A DNA stretch of 64,000 nucleotides, from positions 20,119 to 84,118 of the forward strand of contig JADGDU010000006.1 in NCBI GenBank assembly GCA_016744705.1, in the 5' to 3' direction. The translations under genes and the position numbers were made by a program. The DNA is from Candidatus Krumholzibacteriia bacterium (GTDB lineage: Bacteria; Krumholzibacteriota; Krumholzibacteriia; LZORAL124-64-63). This document shows, piece after piece, positions 29,201 to 37,562 of this stretch (positions within the stretch are counted from its first letter, which is position 1; the number at the start of each line of letters is the position of its first letter). The notes under the pieces are model-generated. The model searched no databases and was not told the origin of the DNA. It saw nothing but the letters and a program-made list of their open reading frames with translations.

Positions 29201-29570
29201 CGACCAATCCGGTATATCCACCAGTGATGGTGAATCCTTCAAGACTGACATTGGCGGATTCAACGGTCAGGACATCTTCATTACTGGCGGGTCCGGAAAT
29301 TGTGGTGGTGGAACTGCCTCCTGTGGAGTGCAACATCAAAGATTGTTCGATGGTCAAATATTCATTGTATGTTCCCGGCGATACGAGGATGTTATCCCCG
29401 GATTGGGCGGAATCCAGGGCCTCGGTTATGGTGAGATAGTCGGCACCGCCCGAGCCATTGACGGTGATGGTGGCGGCTAGGGCCTGACCGGTGGCTGGGA
29501 ATATATTCAGGACGGTGGATAAGCAAAGCAAACCCACTGCCAGGATAATGGCGAGTCGTTGGTGATTCAT
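26214..29570 (-). CDS. large secreted right-handed beta-helix repeat protein with FlgD-like C terminus
   Basis: 1118-aa surface or secreted protein. A signal peptide (IILAVGLLCLSTVLN...ATGQALA) leads into a pectate-lyase-like first part (about 33-130: DYLTITEALDSAQSGDNILVSPGTYN). Four near-identical modules of about 199 residues follow (each with SWFSRF(E/Q)IG, NWQRL(D/E)F and a GDD after the preceding linker). A beta-helix tail then reaches a FlgD/T9SS-like module (PNPFNPNTSIAFALP ... GLYFYSLEAG ... KLMLLK). No catalytic residues of pectate lyases are recognisable, so adhesion or structure is as likely as polysaccharide cleavage. The ATG has AGGGAG upstream. The C-terminal module is of the kind that directs secretion by type 9-like systems in this group of bacteria. 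Confidence 0.85.
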   Translation of the reverse strand: MNHQRLAIILAVGLLCLSTVLNIFPATGQALAATITVNGSGGADYLTITEALDSAQSGDNILVSPGTYNEYLTIEQSLMLHSTGGSSTTTISGPASNEDVLTVESANVSLEGFTITGGYTGLVVEANAESFQLTDVVIEETGTHPVSIAANLVASTVPHLTLVPHASNQFDAVLISTGTIEESTTLPILPAGFVYYLHSSTVTISGVAGPVLTIPTGTIVKSWFSRFEIGSASQPGGLMADNVIFTSIMDDTGGDSNGFPSSPSPGNWQRLDFNAAARNDSSQITNCQFSYGGSGTGVIEINQCDPLVNGNTFHNNATDLHIKSTPSQGLNQTGNTLNQGDGLPVWTNLDHLQNLVFGNTLVPRGDDRWNGIGIFSSEVSSSFTLPVLPNNFVYYLSNSIITVAGATNPVLSIPDETIIKSWFSRFEIGSGALGGGLMANNVLFTSTQDDEGGDTNGTTASPSSANWQRLDFNASARPDSCQLTNSTIRYAGAGTGAVEINGSDPLIQGNTFSHNITDLHIKNTTSLGTNQTGNFIIQGDGLPLATTTDHLENLLFGNSLTPRGDDKHNGILLFSSEVAHSWTLPVLPYDFVYILSSTTITVAGESSPVLAIPAGTIIKSWFSRFEIGSGALGGGLMADGVLFTSTQDDEGGDTNGSTASPNPGNWQRLDFNAAARNDSSKVINCTFRYGGAGTAAIEINDCDPIISGNQFLDNIGDLQVKDSPSLGANQTGNTIIQGNGFPIRTTLDHLQQLVFNNEITVRGDDKWNAISIFNSEITESWTLPLLPDGLVYNLNSTTITVAGESAPVLTILPGTIIKSWFSRFQIGTSTLPGGLLASDVVFTSTQDDIGGDTNGSISGPNPGNWQRLEFGPKALAISQLDNCEIRYGGNPAVEANGSHVGLINCLIQDSSGAAVLTHYEGANPSLVQCTLTNNGGGIRAEDDGYALLVRCCIEGNTDYGLQAPDLAGPQGSFMAVDCWWGSSNGPSGVGPGDGDSISGDVVFSPWYTTEACYDFTPVPNDISKLPAKVTVYGAAPNPFNPNTSIAFALPSDLAVQLRIYSVDGSLVKTLIQETLSAGQHEVRWHGQDEGGRSVATGLYFYSLEAGNQQVVDKLMLLK
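26950..29030 (-). repeat. four tandem coding repeats of about 597 bp
   Basis: The stretch coding for SWFSRF(E/Q)IG recurs at about 27.10, 27.69, 28.29 and 28.89 kb, a period of 594-600 bp. The two central copies are the most alike (both encode KSWFSRFEIGSGALGGGLMA). The regular period and high identity imply recent duplication inside the gene and a likely site of copy-number change. Confidence 0.85.
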
Positions 29571-29765
29571 AGTCTCCCTCTTTGTCTCAAAAATTGCTGG
29601 CGAATCAGATCAGGGGAGAGGATGTTTTGTTTCCAGATGCATCATATGGTCCCCATTTCGGGAAAAGAATACCATAATTATCCTTTTTGGGGAACAATGA
29701 TGTTAAATGATCCAAGTGAGTGTCTAAGCTGGGATTATTGAAATATATTCAGACAAGGAGAAGGT

Positions 29766-30683
29766 ATGAATCAATACCAAGTCATTCTCGACCAAATTTA
29801 TAAAGATATTCAACCACACCTGAACAAGGGCAAAGTCGCCGATTATATCCCCGAATTAGCAGATGTTCCGGTGGCGCAGTTTGCCATGGCCCTGGTGGAT
29901 CTCCAAGGCAATGTTTTCAGTTGCGGGGCGGCCGGGCAACGGTTTTCTCTGCAGAGCATCTCCAAGGTTTTCACTTTGACTCTGGCTCTCAAAGGCCTCG
30001 GCCAACAGTTGTGGCATCGGGTGGGGCGAGAGCCCTCGGGATCGGCTTTTAATTCCCTGGTCCATTTGGAATACGAAAAAGGGAAACCGCGCAACCCGTT
30101 CATCAACGCCGGTGCTCTCGTCGTCACTGATGTGGTGTTGGATTTATTACCCAGTGCCCAGGCACCGGTTTTGGAATTGCTGCGCAGTCTCAGCGGGAAT
30201 GCTGCCCTGGGCATCAACCAAGCTGTGGCTTCATCCGAAGAAAGCCACGGCTTTCGCAATGCAAGCCTGGCCAATTTCCTCAAAAGTTTTGGCCGCCTGA
30301 GCCATCCGGTGGATACCGTTCTGTCAGCCTATTATCAGGATTGCGCCATTGAAATCAATGCCATCGAATTGGCGAAAACGGGGTATTTTCTGGCCAATCA
30401 AGGGGTCCCTTTTGGTGCCCAGGGACCGTTTATCAGTGCCAACCGGGCAAAGTATATCAATTCCCTGATGCTGACATGTGGGACCTACGACAGCGTTGGC
30501 GATTTTGCCTACAGAGTTGGGTTGCCGGGCAAAAGCGGCGTTGGGGGTGGGATTCTGGCTGTTATGCCGGGAGAGTTCAGCGTATGTGTTTGGTCGCCAG
30601 GGTTGGACCAGAGTGGCAATTCCCTGGCTGGTACGCAGGCTTTGGAATGGCTGACCACCCGAACAGGGATCTCGATTTTTTAA
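29766..30683 (+). CDS. glsA: glutaminase
   Basis: 305-aa glutaminase of the serine beta-lactamase-like fold, converting glutamine to glutamate and ammonia. The catalytic SxxK is Ser64-Ile-Ser-Lys67 (RFSLQSISKVF). Other conserved pieces are NPFINAGALV, YYQDCAIEINA and GKSGVGGGILAVMPG. Length is as in E. coli YbaS/YneH. AAGGAGAAGG precedes the ATG. It converges with modC, with only 6 bases between the stops. Confidence 0.94.
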   Translation: MNQYQVILDQIYKDIQPHLNKGKVADYIPELADVPVAQFAMALVDLQGNVFSCGAAGQRFSLQSISKVFTLTLALKGLGQQLWHRVGREPSGSAFNSLVHLEYEKGKPRNPFINAGALVVTDVVLDLLPSAQAPVLELLRSLSGNAALGINQAVASSEESHGFRNASLANFLKSFGRLSHPVDTVLSAYYQDCAIEINAIELAKTGYFLANQGVPFGAQGPFISANRAKYINSLMLTCGTYDSVGDFAYRVGLPGKSGVGGGILAVMPGEFSVCVWSPGLDQSGNSLAGTQALEWLTTRTGISIF

Positions 30684-30689
30684 GAGTGC

Positions 30690-31757
30690 TTACAACCAGG
30701 CCATGCTCTTGATCTGAGCAAATACTTTCCGCCCAGGCACCAAGCCCATATGGGTGGCCGATCTCTTGGTAATGGCAGCCAGCAACAATCCCTTTTCCAA
30801 TTGCAGGCGGACCATCATTCTGGCGGGTCCATCTTGCCAAAGTTCTTCCACCACCGCCGGCACAACGTTGAGGATGGATGATACTGAAGCCGGTTCCATA
30901 ACCAGGCTCACATCCCGGGCCTTCACCAGAATTCTGACTTTATCTCCCACGGTGCTGGACTCAGCAGGCAGCCAGAGACTGGTGGTGTCCAGGGCCAGTT
31001 GTGAAAGTCCGTCTTCATCGGGGGGGTGGGTGACCGTTGTATCGAGGTAAGAACAAGCTTCACTGCCGCTGGCCAAACCTGAGGTTGGGTCGGTGAGTAC
31101 CGAGGCCAGCGGCCCCTGGGTCACAACTTTGCCCTCACCCAACATAACCAGGTGATCACCCAAGCGGGCTGCTTCTTCCAGGCTGTGAGTGACATAAAGG
31201 CTGGGTCGGTTATAAATCCTCTGCAACCGTTCCAGATAAGGGAAAATGGCATGGCGCGAGGTACGGTCCAGAGATGCCAATGGCTCGTCCAGAAGCAGGG
31301 CATCCGGATCGGTGAGGATGGCCCGGGCTAAGGCCACCCGCTGGCGTTCACCACCGGAAAGATCAAGGGTTCGGCGGTTCAACATGGGGGACAAATCTAA
31401 GAGTTGGATCAGCTCTTCATAGGCAATCCGTGATCCGCTCTGGCGTGCACGGCCATATTGCAGATTACCTTCTACATCCATATGGGGAAACAATCCACCC
31501 GTTTGGAACACCACTCCCAGATGCCGTTGATGGGCCGGCAAACGGACTCGAGTCTGATCGTCCTGCAAAATTTTCTCACCCAAAATGACCCGCCCGGCGG
31601 CTTGGGGTTCCAGGCCCGCGACACAACGCAGCAAGGTGGTCTTTCCACAACCGGAGGGGCCAAAAATCACGGTGCAACCGGTGGCCGGCAGGGTGATGTT
31701 CACTTGCAGCTGGAAGGTGCTTGAATGAGAGACCTGCTGGTCAATAGTCCAATTCAT
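30690..31757 (-). CDS. modC: molybdate ABC importer ATPase
   Basis: 355-aa ATPase. Walker A FGPSGCGKTTLLR, signature LSGGERQRVALARAI, Walker B ALLLDEPLASLD, switch His in YVTHSLEEA. The last 90 residues are a TOBE domain (DKVRILVKARDVSLV...RSATHMGLVPGRKVFAQIKS), which binds oxyanion and marks ModC. It overlaps modB by four bases. No stand-alone ModE regulator is in the window. Confidence 0.92.
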   Translation of the reverse strand: MNWTIDQQVSHSSTFQLQVNITLPATGCTVIFGPSGCGKTTLLRCVAGLEPQAAGRVILGEKILQDDQTRVRLPAHQRHLGVVFQTGGLFPHMDVEGNLQYGRARQSGSRIAYEELIQLLDLSPMLNRRTLDLSGGERQRVALARAILTDPDALLLDEPLASLDRTSRHAIFPYLERLQRIYNRPSLYVTHSLEEAARLGDHLVMLGEGKVVTQGPLASVLTDPTSGLASGSEACSYLDTTVTHPPDEDGLSQLALDTTSLWLPAESSTVGDKVRILVKARDVSLVMEPASVSSILNVVPAVVEELWQDGPARMMVRLQLEKGLLLAAITKRSATHMGLVPGRKVFAQIKSMAWL

Positions 31758-32434
31758 CGCACGGCCTCCCTGGGTTTGCGGTTGAGAAATTGCACCGTCA
31801 AAAGCAGCAAAAATGAAATGATCAATAGCGTGGCAGCCAATGCATGAGCCCGTCCATAATCCAACGCCTCCACATGATCAAAAATGGCGATGGAAACCAC
31901 TCGGGTTTGGCCGGGGATATTACCGCCGAGCATCAATACAACCCCAAATTCTCCCAGAGTGTGGGCAAAACCAAGGGAAGCGGCAGTGAGGAAACCTCGC
32001 CGGGCCAGGGGTACGGCGACGGTCCAAAATCGGTTCCAGGGTCCGGCTCCCAGGGTGGCAGCCGCTTCCATGGGTTCGGGGCCTACGCTGATGAAAGCAT
32101 CACGAAGGGGTTGCACTACAAAGGGCATGGAATAGATGACGCTGCCCAGAACCAGACTGGCAAAAGTGAATACCAGAGGCCCTGAGCCCAGGGAGGCCAT
32201 GGTCTTACCAATGAGCCCGGTGGGACCCAGCAGCAGAAGAAGGTAGAACCCCAATACAGTGGGGGGCAGAACCAGGGGCAGGGCCACGACAGTGTCCACC
32301 AGTGGCCGCACCCGGCGGCGAGTTGTGGCCAGCCACCAAGCCAGGGGTGTGCCTACGACCAGTAGCACGAGAGTGCTGATGGCGGCCAGACGCAGAGTCA
32401 GCGCAAGAGCTTGCCAGTCGCCGGGGTGAAGCAT
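31754..32434 (-). CDS. modB: molybdate ABC importer permease
   Basis: 226-aa permease with five to six membrane spans. Family features are LRLAAISTLVLLVVGTPLAWWLA, LPLVLPPTVLGFYLL and the coupling loop EAAATLGAGPWNRFWTV. It starts within the modA stop (TGATG) and ends within the modC start (ATGA). Confidence 0.93.
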   Translation of the reverse strand: MLHPGDWQALALTLRLAAISTLVLLVVGTPLAWWLATTRRRVRPLVDTVVALPLVLPPTVLGFYLLLLLGPTGLIGKTMASLGSGPLVFTFASLVLGSVIYSMPFVVQPLRDAFISVGPEPMEAAATLGAGPWNRFWTVAVPLARRGFLTAASLGFAHTLGEFGVVLMLGGNIPGQTRVVSIAIFDHVEALDYGRAHALAATLLIISFLLLLTVQFLNRKPREAVR

Positions 32435-33213
32435 CAGTCCTCTTTCTCTGGTATCAGATAACCGTGGGTTTGGATCACTGAAACGGCCGTCTCGCTCCTG
32501 AGAAACTCAAGAAATTGTTTGGCCGCCAGTTTGTTTTTGGTTTGGCTCAAAAGTACGGCCTGTTGTAATACCGGCTCGTAAAGTTCTGCCGGGACGATCA
32601 AGACCTGACCGGTGGTGATGCCGTGAGTCTGAGAGAGGGCCACCAGGGCCCCGTCAGTATTTCCTGTCACCGCAAATTGCCAAGTTTGCCCCACACTGGT
32701 GCCCAGAATGATACGCCCATTCAGGTCGGCCGGTAAGCCTAAATTTGCGAAGGTTTGGCGAGCAGCTTCGCCATAGGGGGCAAGGCGGGGGTTGGCCATG
32801 GCGATTTTGCCAAGCTTTTCATTGGCCAATATAGCATGCAATTCGGTGGGGGTGAGATTGGTGGGTTCAGCAATCCAGAGAACCAGTTGGCCCCTGGCGT
32901 AGTTGAAGGAGGGCGAAGCCAATGCCAGGCCTTTTTCCATGAGGAGTTGGGGGCGACGCTCATCCGCGGCCAGGAATACATCAAAGGGGGCACCGGCGGA
33001 AATCTGGGCAAAGTGCCGCCCGGTGGAACCCACGATGGGAACCACTTTATGCCCGGTGCTCTCGGTAAACAAGGGAGCCAATTCCTGGAGGCATTTGGCA
33101 AAGTTGGCAGCAACAGCCACCCGGACTTCTTTTGCCTGCGCAGGCGATGACCCCATGGCCACCATGGCCAAAGCCCATGCCAGAAATGATCGATGCAAAA
33201 AGTGGCGGAACAT
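32434..33213 (-). CDS. modA: molybdate-binding periplasmic protein
   Basis: 259 aa from ATG 33213, which has GGGAG upstream and gives a proper signal peptide (FLAWALAMVAMGSSPAQA). Mature protein begins KEVRVAVAANFAKCLQELAP. The oxyanion-binding serines are in GSTGRHFAQI, and the body has FDVFLAADERRPQ typical of ModA. It is the first gene of modA-modB-modC. Tungstate is an alternative ligand. Confidence 0.92.
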   Translation of the reverse strand: MFRHFLHRSFLAWALAMVAMGSSPAQAKEVRVAVAANFAKCLQELAPLFTESTGHKVVPIVGSTGRHFAQISAGAPFDVFLAADERRPQLLMEKGLALASPSFNYARGQLVLWIAEPTNLTPTELHAILANEKLGKIAMANPRLAPYGEAARQTFANLGLPADLNGRIILGTSVGQTWQFAVTGNTDGALVALSQTHGITTGQVLIVPAELYEPVLQQAVLLSQTKNKLAAKQFLEFLRSETAVSVIQTHGYLIPEKED

Positions 33214-33257
33214 ATGCAACTCCCGTATTCGATTAAGGAAAGGCCATGATGGCACTT

Positions 33258-33311
33258 GGGGGGGCCAGACCGCAAGGTCATTGTTCCATTGACCTCCTGG
33301 TGTTGACCCCC
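33258..33311. other. nested hairpin structure between modA and the POT gene
   Basis: Three nested pairings: GGGGG 33260-33264 with CCCCC 33307-33311; CCAG 33265-33268 with CTGG 33297-33300; GGTCA 33276-33280 with TGACC 33290-33294. An alternative GACC-GCAA-GGTC hairpin (33268-33279) competes with the inner stem. It falls 47-98 nt upstream of modA on the minus strand, or in the leader of the POT gene on the plus strand. I could not match it to the Moco riboswitch or any class I know. Confidence 0.4.
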
Positions 33312-33348
33312 AACAGAATTACGGCTATTTTGCAAAGATCTAATCACC

Positions 33349-33382
33349 ACCTGGCTCCTTAGCCAAGGACCAGGTTTTTTTT
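33349..33382 (+). terminator. terminator-like hairpin in the leader of the POT gene
   Basis: ACCTGG (33349-33354) pairs with CCAGGT (33370-33375) and CCTT (33357-33360) with AAGG (33365-33368), followed by eight T (33375-33382). It is oriented on the plus strand 30 bases before the POT gene, with no plus-strand gene upstream to end. This suits an attenuator or the end of a short leader RNA. Confidence 0.55.
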
Positions 33383-33412
33383 AGGCCTATCCGGCCCAGC
33401 AAAGGGAAACAA

Positions 33413-34984
33413 ATGTCGAACTCTTCATCAGTCGGAGAGGCCACTGGGATACGCATGTTCCCCATGGCTTTCTGGACCGCCAATGTCATGGAAATTTTCG
33501 AGCGCATGGGGTGGTACGGGTTCTACGCCGTTTCCAGTTTGTACCTGACGGGAACCCTGGCCGATGGCGGATTGGGCTTCACCAGTGCCGATCGTGGTGT
33601 GATCCAGGGTGTGGTCACCTTCTTTCTCTATCTTTTTCCCGCTGTTTTTGGCGCCCTGGCTGATCGGTACGGATATAAGACCATGTTCCTGGCTTCCACG
33701 GTTGTCATGGGGCCCGCTTATTTGCTGCTGCAATTTCCCACGTCTTTCTGGGGTTTCTTTGGCATATACTTCCTGGTGGCAGTGGGCCATAGCATGTTCA
33801 AGCCGGTTGTCATTTCCACGGTGGCTTTAACGACCACTGAGAAAACCGGTTCCATGGGGTTTGGAATCTTTTACATGATGGTCAATGTGGGTGGGTTTTT
33901 GGGCCCGATCATTGCGGGTATCGTGCGGGGTTGGAGTTGGACTTACGTTTTCTGGGCTTCGTCGGCCTGGATCGGACTGCTCGCTTTGACCTGTATTTTC
34001 TTTTATAAAGATCCTCGCAGCGAGAAGGAGAAAGCCAACAAGAAGAGCCTGGGGGAAGTCTTCGGCGGCATGGTCGAAGTGGTGGGAAATGGGCGTTTTT
34101 TCCTCATGGTCGTGGGCGTTCTGGTTGTCTTGGTGATGGGATCCAAGTGGTGGGACTTTAAACTCATCGGTCCTATTTCCCTGGTTTGGATTGTCCTGAA
34201 CATTGGCCTGGATTTTATTTTGCGGGCTGCTGGCAAAAAGGTGGGCGAAGGGTTCTGGCTGGCCCAACCCATGAAGGTGGGTGAAGGTCGTTATATGGTC
34301 TTCCTGCTGCTGATGGCCGGCTTCTGGACCAGCTTCAATCAAATATTTCTCACTCTGCCCGAATACATTCGAGACTACGGCGACACATCAGATTTGATCA
34401 AATCCCTGACGCCCATTGCCGGCAGCATCACCGGTCTCTTTGAAAGCATGGGGATCTCCACGGGCAACTGGGGCCAGGCTTTCCTTGAAAACGGTCAGGT
34501 CAAACCCGAGCACCTGATCAATTTGAATGCCTTTGGCATCATCCTCGGACAGATTGGTATTTCTTATCTGATTCGTAACGTGAAGCCTCTGAACACCATT
34601 ATTAACGGTGTCGTGGTCACCGTCATCAGCTTCCTGGTCTTTATGCTGGGACAGAGCGGCTGGATTATCGTCGCGGCTATCCTGGTCTTCTCCGTGGGGG
34701 AAATGATGGCCTCACCCAAGAGTAAAGAATACGCCGGCCGTATTGCTCCTCCGGGAAAAGTGGGCATGTATATGGGCTATTTCTACTGGTGTACGGCTTT
34801 GGGTCATTTGTTCGGCGGTCTGCTCTCCGGTGTGATGTACCAACATTTTGGACCTGTTGAGCGGGGCGGAATCGACAAGCCTGATGTGATGTGGATTGTC
34901 TTTGCGATTTTGGCAGCCTCCACGGCCGTTTCCCTGGTGATTTATGACCGTTGGGTTCAGGCTAATCCATTGAAAGAACAATAG
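33413..34984 (+). CDS. proton-coupled peptide transporter (POT/PTR2 family), MFS
   Basis: 523-aa major facilitator with about 12-14 membrane segments. The POT signature is visible near the N terminus: MEIFERMGWYGFYA fits the ExxER motif used for proton coupling. The A-loop sequence LADRYGYK follows TM2-TM3, and MMVNVGGFLGP resembles the PTR2 signature region. Family members import di- and tripeptides or, less often, nitrate. AAAGGGAAAC precedes the ATG. It stands between a leader hairpin and a strong terminator. Confidence 0.8.
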   Translation: MSNSSSVGEATGIRMFPMAFWTANVMEIFERMGWYGFYAVSSLYLTGTLADGGLGFTSADRGVIQGVVTFFLYLFPAVFGALADRYGYKTMFLASTVVMGPAYLLLQFPTSFWGFFGIYFLVAVGHSMFKPVVISTVALTTTEKTGSMGFGIFYMMVNVGGFLGPIIAGIVRGWSWTYVFWASSAWIGLLALTCIFFYKDPRSEKEKANKKSLGEVFGGMVEVVGNGRFFLMVVGVLVVLVMGSKWWDFKLIGPISLVWIVLNIGLDFILRAAGKKVGEGFWLAQPMKVGEGRYMVFLLLMAGFWTSFNQIFLTLPEYIRDYGDTSDLIKSLTPIAGSITGLFESMGISTGNWGQAFLENGQVKPEHLINLNAFGIILGQIGISYLIRNVKPLNTIINGVVVTVISFLVFMLGQSGWIIVAAILVFSVGEMMASPKSKEYAGRIAPPGKVGMYMGYFYWCTALGHLFGGLLSGVMYQHFGPVERGGIDKPDVMWIVFAILAASTAVSLVIYDRWVQANPLKEQ

Positions 34985-35010
34985 TTCCCCAAGGGATTGC
35001 TACTGTTTTC

Positions 35011-35044
35011 AGCCCTTGCCGGTTATTTCGGCAAGGGCTTTTTT
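35011..35044 (+). terminator. rho-independent terminator after the POT gene
   Basis: An 11-bp stem (35011-35021 with 35029-35039), 7-nt loop, then T tract 35039-35044. Confidence 0.93.
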
Positions 35045-35116
35045 GTCAAATATATCAAGCTTGTACAGAATTGGCCGATAATATTTCCAACAATTTTTCT
35101 TACAAGGAGCTCTCTC

Positions 35117-36052
35117 ATGAGACTGTTGACACGATCCGATTTTGATGGCCTGGCTTGCGCTGTTTTGTTGGTTGAAGCGGGAATTGTCGATGAATACGAA
35201 TTCATCCATCCCAAAGATCTGCAGGACGGAAAGATTGAGGTGAACAGCAATGATGTCTTGGCCAACGTGCCTTTTGTGCCGGGCTGTGGACTTTGGTTTG
35301 ATCATCATTCCAGCGAACATGAAAGGCTCACCATTTTCAAAGAACATAGCTACGAAGGATCCAGCAGGATTGTGCCCAGCTGCGCCCGGGTTATCTATGA
35401 TTTTTACGGCGGCAAAGAGAGATTCAGCAAATTTGATGACAATGGGATGATGAAGGCTGTGGATCGCTGTGACAGCGGTCAGCTGGGCATGCAGGACATC
35501 CTCAAACCTTCGGGCTGGGTCTTGCTTTCTTTTCTTATGGACCCACGCTCAGGCCTGGGATATTTCAAAGAATACCGCATTTCCAACTACCAACTGATGA
35601 TTGATCTCATCCAATATTGCCGGGTCTTTTCTCCGGAACATATTCTTCAGCTGCCTGATATTGCCGAACGGGTGACGCGTTACTTTTCCCAGGAAAAGGA
35701 ATACCAGGAAATGATTCAGGAGAACTCCCGTGTGGAGGGTAATGTTCTGGTGATTGATTTGCTGGGTGTCAATAATATCAAGGTGGGCAACAGGTTTAAG
35801 GAATACGCCATGTTCCCTGACCAGGACATTTCGTTGCGGATTTTCTGGGGTCGTGGAAAGCAGAAGATTGTCTTCAGTTGCGGGCACAGCATTATGAATC
35901 GCATGTCCCAAACTAATGTGGGTAAACTGATGCTGGAATATGGTGGAGGTGGCCACACTCGGGTGGGCACTTGCCAGGTTCCCGTGGAAGAGCTCGATAC
36001 CGTGCGTGAGGCATTGATTGCAGCGATGAAAGACACTTCACTGGTGATTTAA
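35117..36052 (+). CDS. DHH-family phosphoesterase (exopolyphosphatase-related)
   Basis: 311 aa from ATG 35117 (AAGGAG upstream); the frame extends left without a better start. DHH superfamily: motif I RSDFDG (7-11 region), motif III FDHH at 61-64, and the C-terminal DHHA1 signature GGGGHTR. Metal-dependent hydrolysis of small phosphodiesters, nucleotides such as pAp or linear dinucleotides, or polyphosphate is known in the superfamily; the substrate of this exopolyphosphatase-related branch is not settled. Flanked by terminators, so monocistronic. Confidence 0.82.
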   Translation: MRLLTRSDFDGLACAVLLVEAGIVDEYEFIHPKDLQDGKIEVNSNDVLANVPFVPGCGLWFDHHSSEHERLTIFKEHSYEGSSRIVPSCARVIYDFYGGKERFSKFDDNGMMKAVDRCDSGQLGMQDILKPSGWVLLSFLMDPRSGLGYFKEYRISNYQLMIDLIQYCRVFSPEHILQLPDIAERVTRYFSQEKEYQEMIQENSRVEGNVLVIDLLGVNNIKVGNRFKEYAMFPDQDISLRIFWGRGKQKIVFSCGHSIMNRMSQTNVGKLMLEYGGGGHTRVGTCQVPVEELDTVREALIAAMKDTSLVI

Positions 36053-36065
36053 AGTCATCAACCTA

Positions 36066-36110
36066 AAAAAAGAGCAGGGGCCGGGAATATGATTCCGGCC
36101 CCTCTTTTTT
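36066..36110 (+). terminator. bidirectional rho-independent terminator
   Basis: GGGGCCGG (from 36077) pairs with CCGGCCCC (to 36102), extended by GAAT/ATTC with one bulge. A-rich bases (36064-36070) stand on the left and six T (36105-36110) on the right. It serves the DHH gene and probably also the convergent HD-GYP operon. Confidence 0.88.
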
Positions 36111-36134
36111 GTTAGTTCCGAGCATCGTGCTCGG

Positions 36135-37562
36135 TCAAACAGAAACTTTTTCCGGTTGCGCAACGGGCTCTCGTTGTTGGCTCGAAGAATCCTGATACTG
36201 TTCCGTAATAGCCAAAAACTTGGGCAAATTATTCAGGAAAATCTCTCCCAGTCGCGGGTCAAAATGATGCCCGGTTTCTTCCCGCATAATCTTGAGGACT
36301 TTTTCCAGAGGCATGGCCTTACGATAGACCCGGTCGCTGAAGATGGCATCAAAGACATCCACCAAACCCACGATGCGGCCATAAATATGAATGTCTTCAC
36401 CTTTGATGTTTCGCGGATACCCTTTGCCGTCCCATCGTTCGTGGTGTTCATGGGCAATGATGGCAGCGGCCTTTAATACCGTCCGTTGAGACTTGTTCAA
36501 AATTTGGAAACCAATGCCTGGGTGGGCTTGCATTGTCTTGTATTCTTCGTCGGTCAATTGTCCGGGTTTATTGAGTACACTATCGGGGATGCCAATTTTG
36601 CCCACATCGTGCATGGGGGATGCCATGCGTATCAATTCGGCTTCCTCTTGGGGAAGGCCAGCCAGTAGGGCCAATTGATAACTCATGTCGCCCACCCGAA
36701 CTGTGTGGTTGGCGGTTTCCGAAGACCGATTTTCCACCACTTGTCCCAAAGTGACAATGACTTCCTTCTGGGTATCGATGACTTCCTGCTCACGAGCCTC
36801 GGCCAGGTTTTGGGACGTCTTCAACTCGGCGGCCATGTTGTTGACCGAATGTCCCAAAAGTCCCAATTCAGTAAAGTCTTTAATGCGCATGGGTGAGTTC
36901 AGATCACCCTGACCAATGCGATTCAACCCTTCCCGCAATTGCGAGATAGGACGGAAGAGCAAGGACATCAAGCCCGAAGTCACCACCATGGCAATAACCA
37001 GCAGGACTGCGGCAATAGTGAGGAGGGTTTTACGGGTCGCGAGGATCTTGCTCTCGATAAACTTTTTATCCAGAACGATGGCCACCCAGCCCAGGTCCGA
37101 TTCATTATCCAAATGGATGGGGCACTCCACCATGATGATGCTCTGTGATTGGCTCAACTTTTCGCCCGCAGCTAGCATGGTGAAACCGTCGAGAACCATC
37201 AGATTGTCCGGTTTTTGCCAGACAGTGCCAATTTCCCGGGTGTGGGGAGAACCTTGAATTTTTCCTTCATGGTTAGTGATCACCACTTCCAGGATTTCCG
37301 GTCGGTCGTTGAGAATATCTTTGACCAGAGGGGCCAGGGTGAGTTCAGGGAACTCACCCAACAAGGCGGTGGAACTGGTGATGGCCAGGTTGCGGGCTTC
37401 CAATACGAGTTGCGCCTGAGCATCATGAACCAAGGCTTCACGCATGTTGCGCTCATTGGCATAGGCCACCACTATGACGGTGATGGCCACCAAGCTGGCC
37501 GCCGCAAAGGTGGCGCCCCAGCGCAGGCTGATAAAGAATCCTTTTTCTCCAGATTTACCCAT
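36135..37562 (-). CDS. membrane HD-GYP cyclic-di-GMP phosphodiesterase with HAMP
   Basis: 475 aa from ATG 37562, whose A is the last base of the preceding stop (TGATG). Layout: TM1 at about 12-34, an extracytoplasmic sensor of about 130 residues, TM2 at about 185-208, HAMP (about 209-262: RPISQLREGLNRIGQGDLNSP), then HD-GYP (about 275-450). The catalytic pieces are complete: MHDVGKIGIPD, AHEHHERWDGKGYP and LVDVFDAIFSDRVYR. Known function: hydrolysis of cyclic-di-GMP. It is translationally coupled to the PorV/TPR and giant surface-protein genes, which suggests that signalling and surface assembly are made together. Confidence 0.9.
   Translation of the reverse strand: MGKSGEKGFFISLRWGATFAAASLVAITVIVVAYANERNMREALVHDAQAQLVLEARNLAITSSTALLGEFPELTLAPLVKDILNDRPEILEVVITNHEGKIQGSPHTREIGTVWQKPDNLMVLDGFTMLAAGEKLSQSQSIIMVECPIHLDNESDLGWVAIVLDKKFIESKILATRKTLLTIAAVLLVIAMVVTSGLMSLLFRPISQLREGLNRIGQGDLNSPMRIKDFTELGLLGHSVNNMAAELKTSQNLAEAREQEVIDTQKEVIVTLGQVVENRSSETANHTVRVGDMSYQLALLAGLPQEEAELIRMASPMHDVGKIGIPDSVLNKPGQLTDEEYKTMQAHPGIGFQILNKSQRTVLKAAAIIAHEHHERWDGKGYPRNIKGEDIHIYGRIVGLVDVFDAIFSDRVYRKAMPLEKVLKIMREETGHHFDPRLGEIFLNNLPKFLAITEQYQDSSSQQREPVAQPEKVSV

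Noticed and set aside
33258..33311. A Moco riboswitch upstream of modA.
   Set aside because: Position fits, but I could not match the conserved core of that class; left as an unnamed structure.
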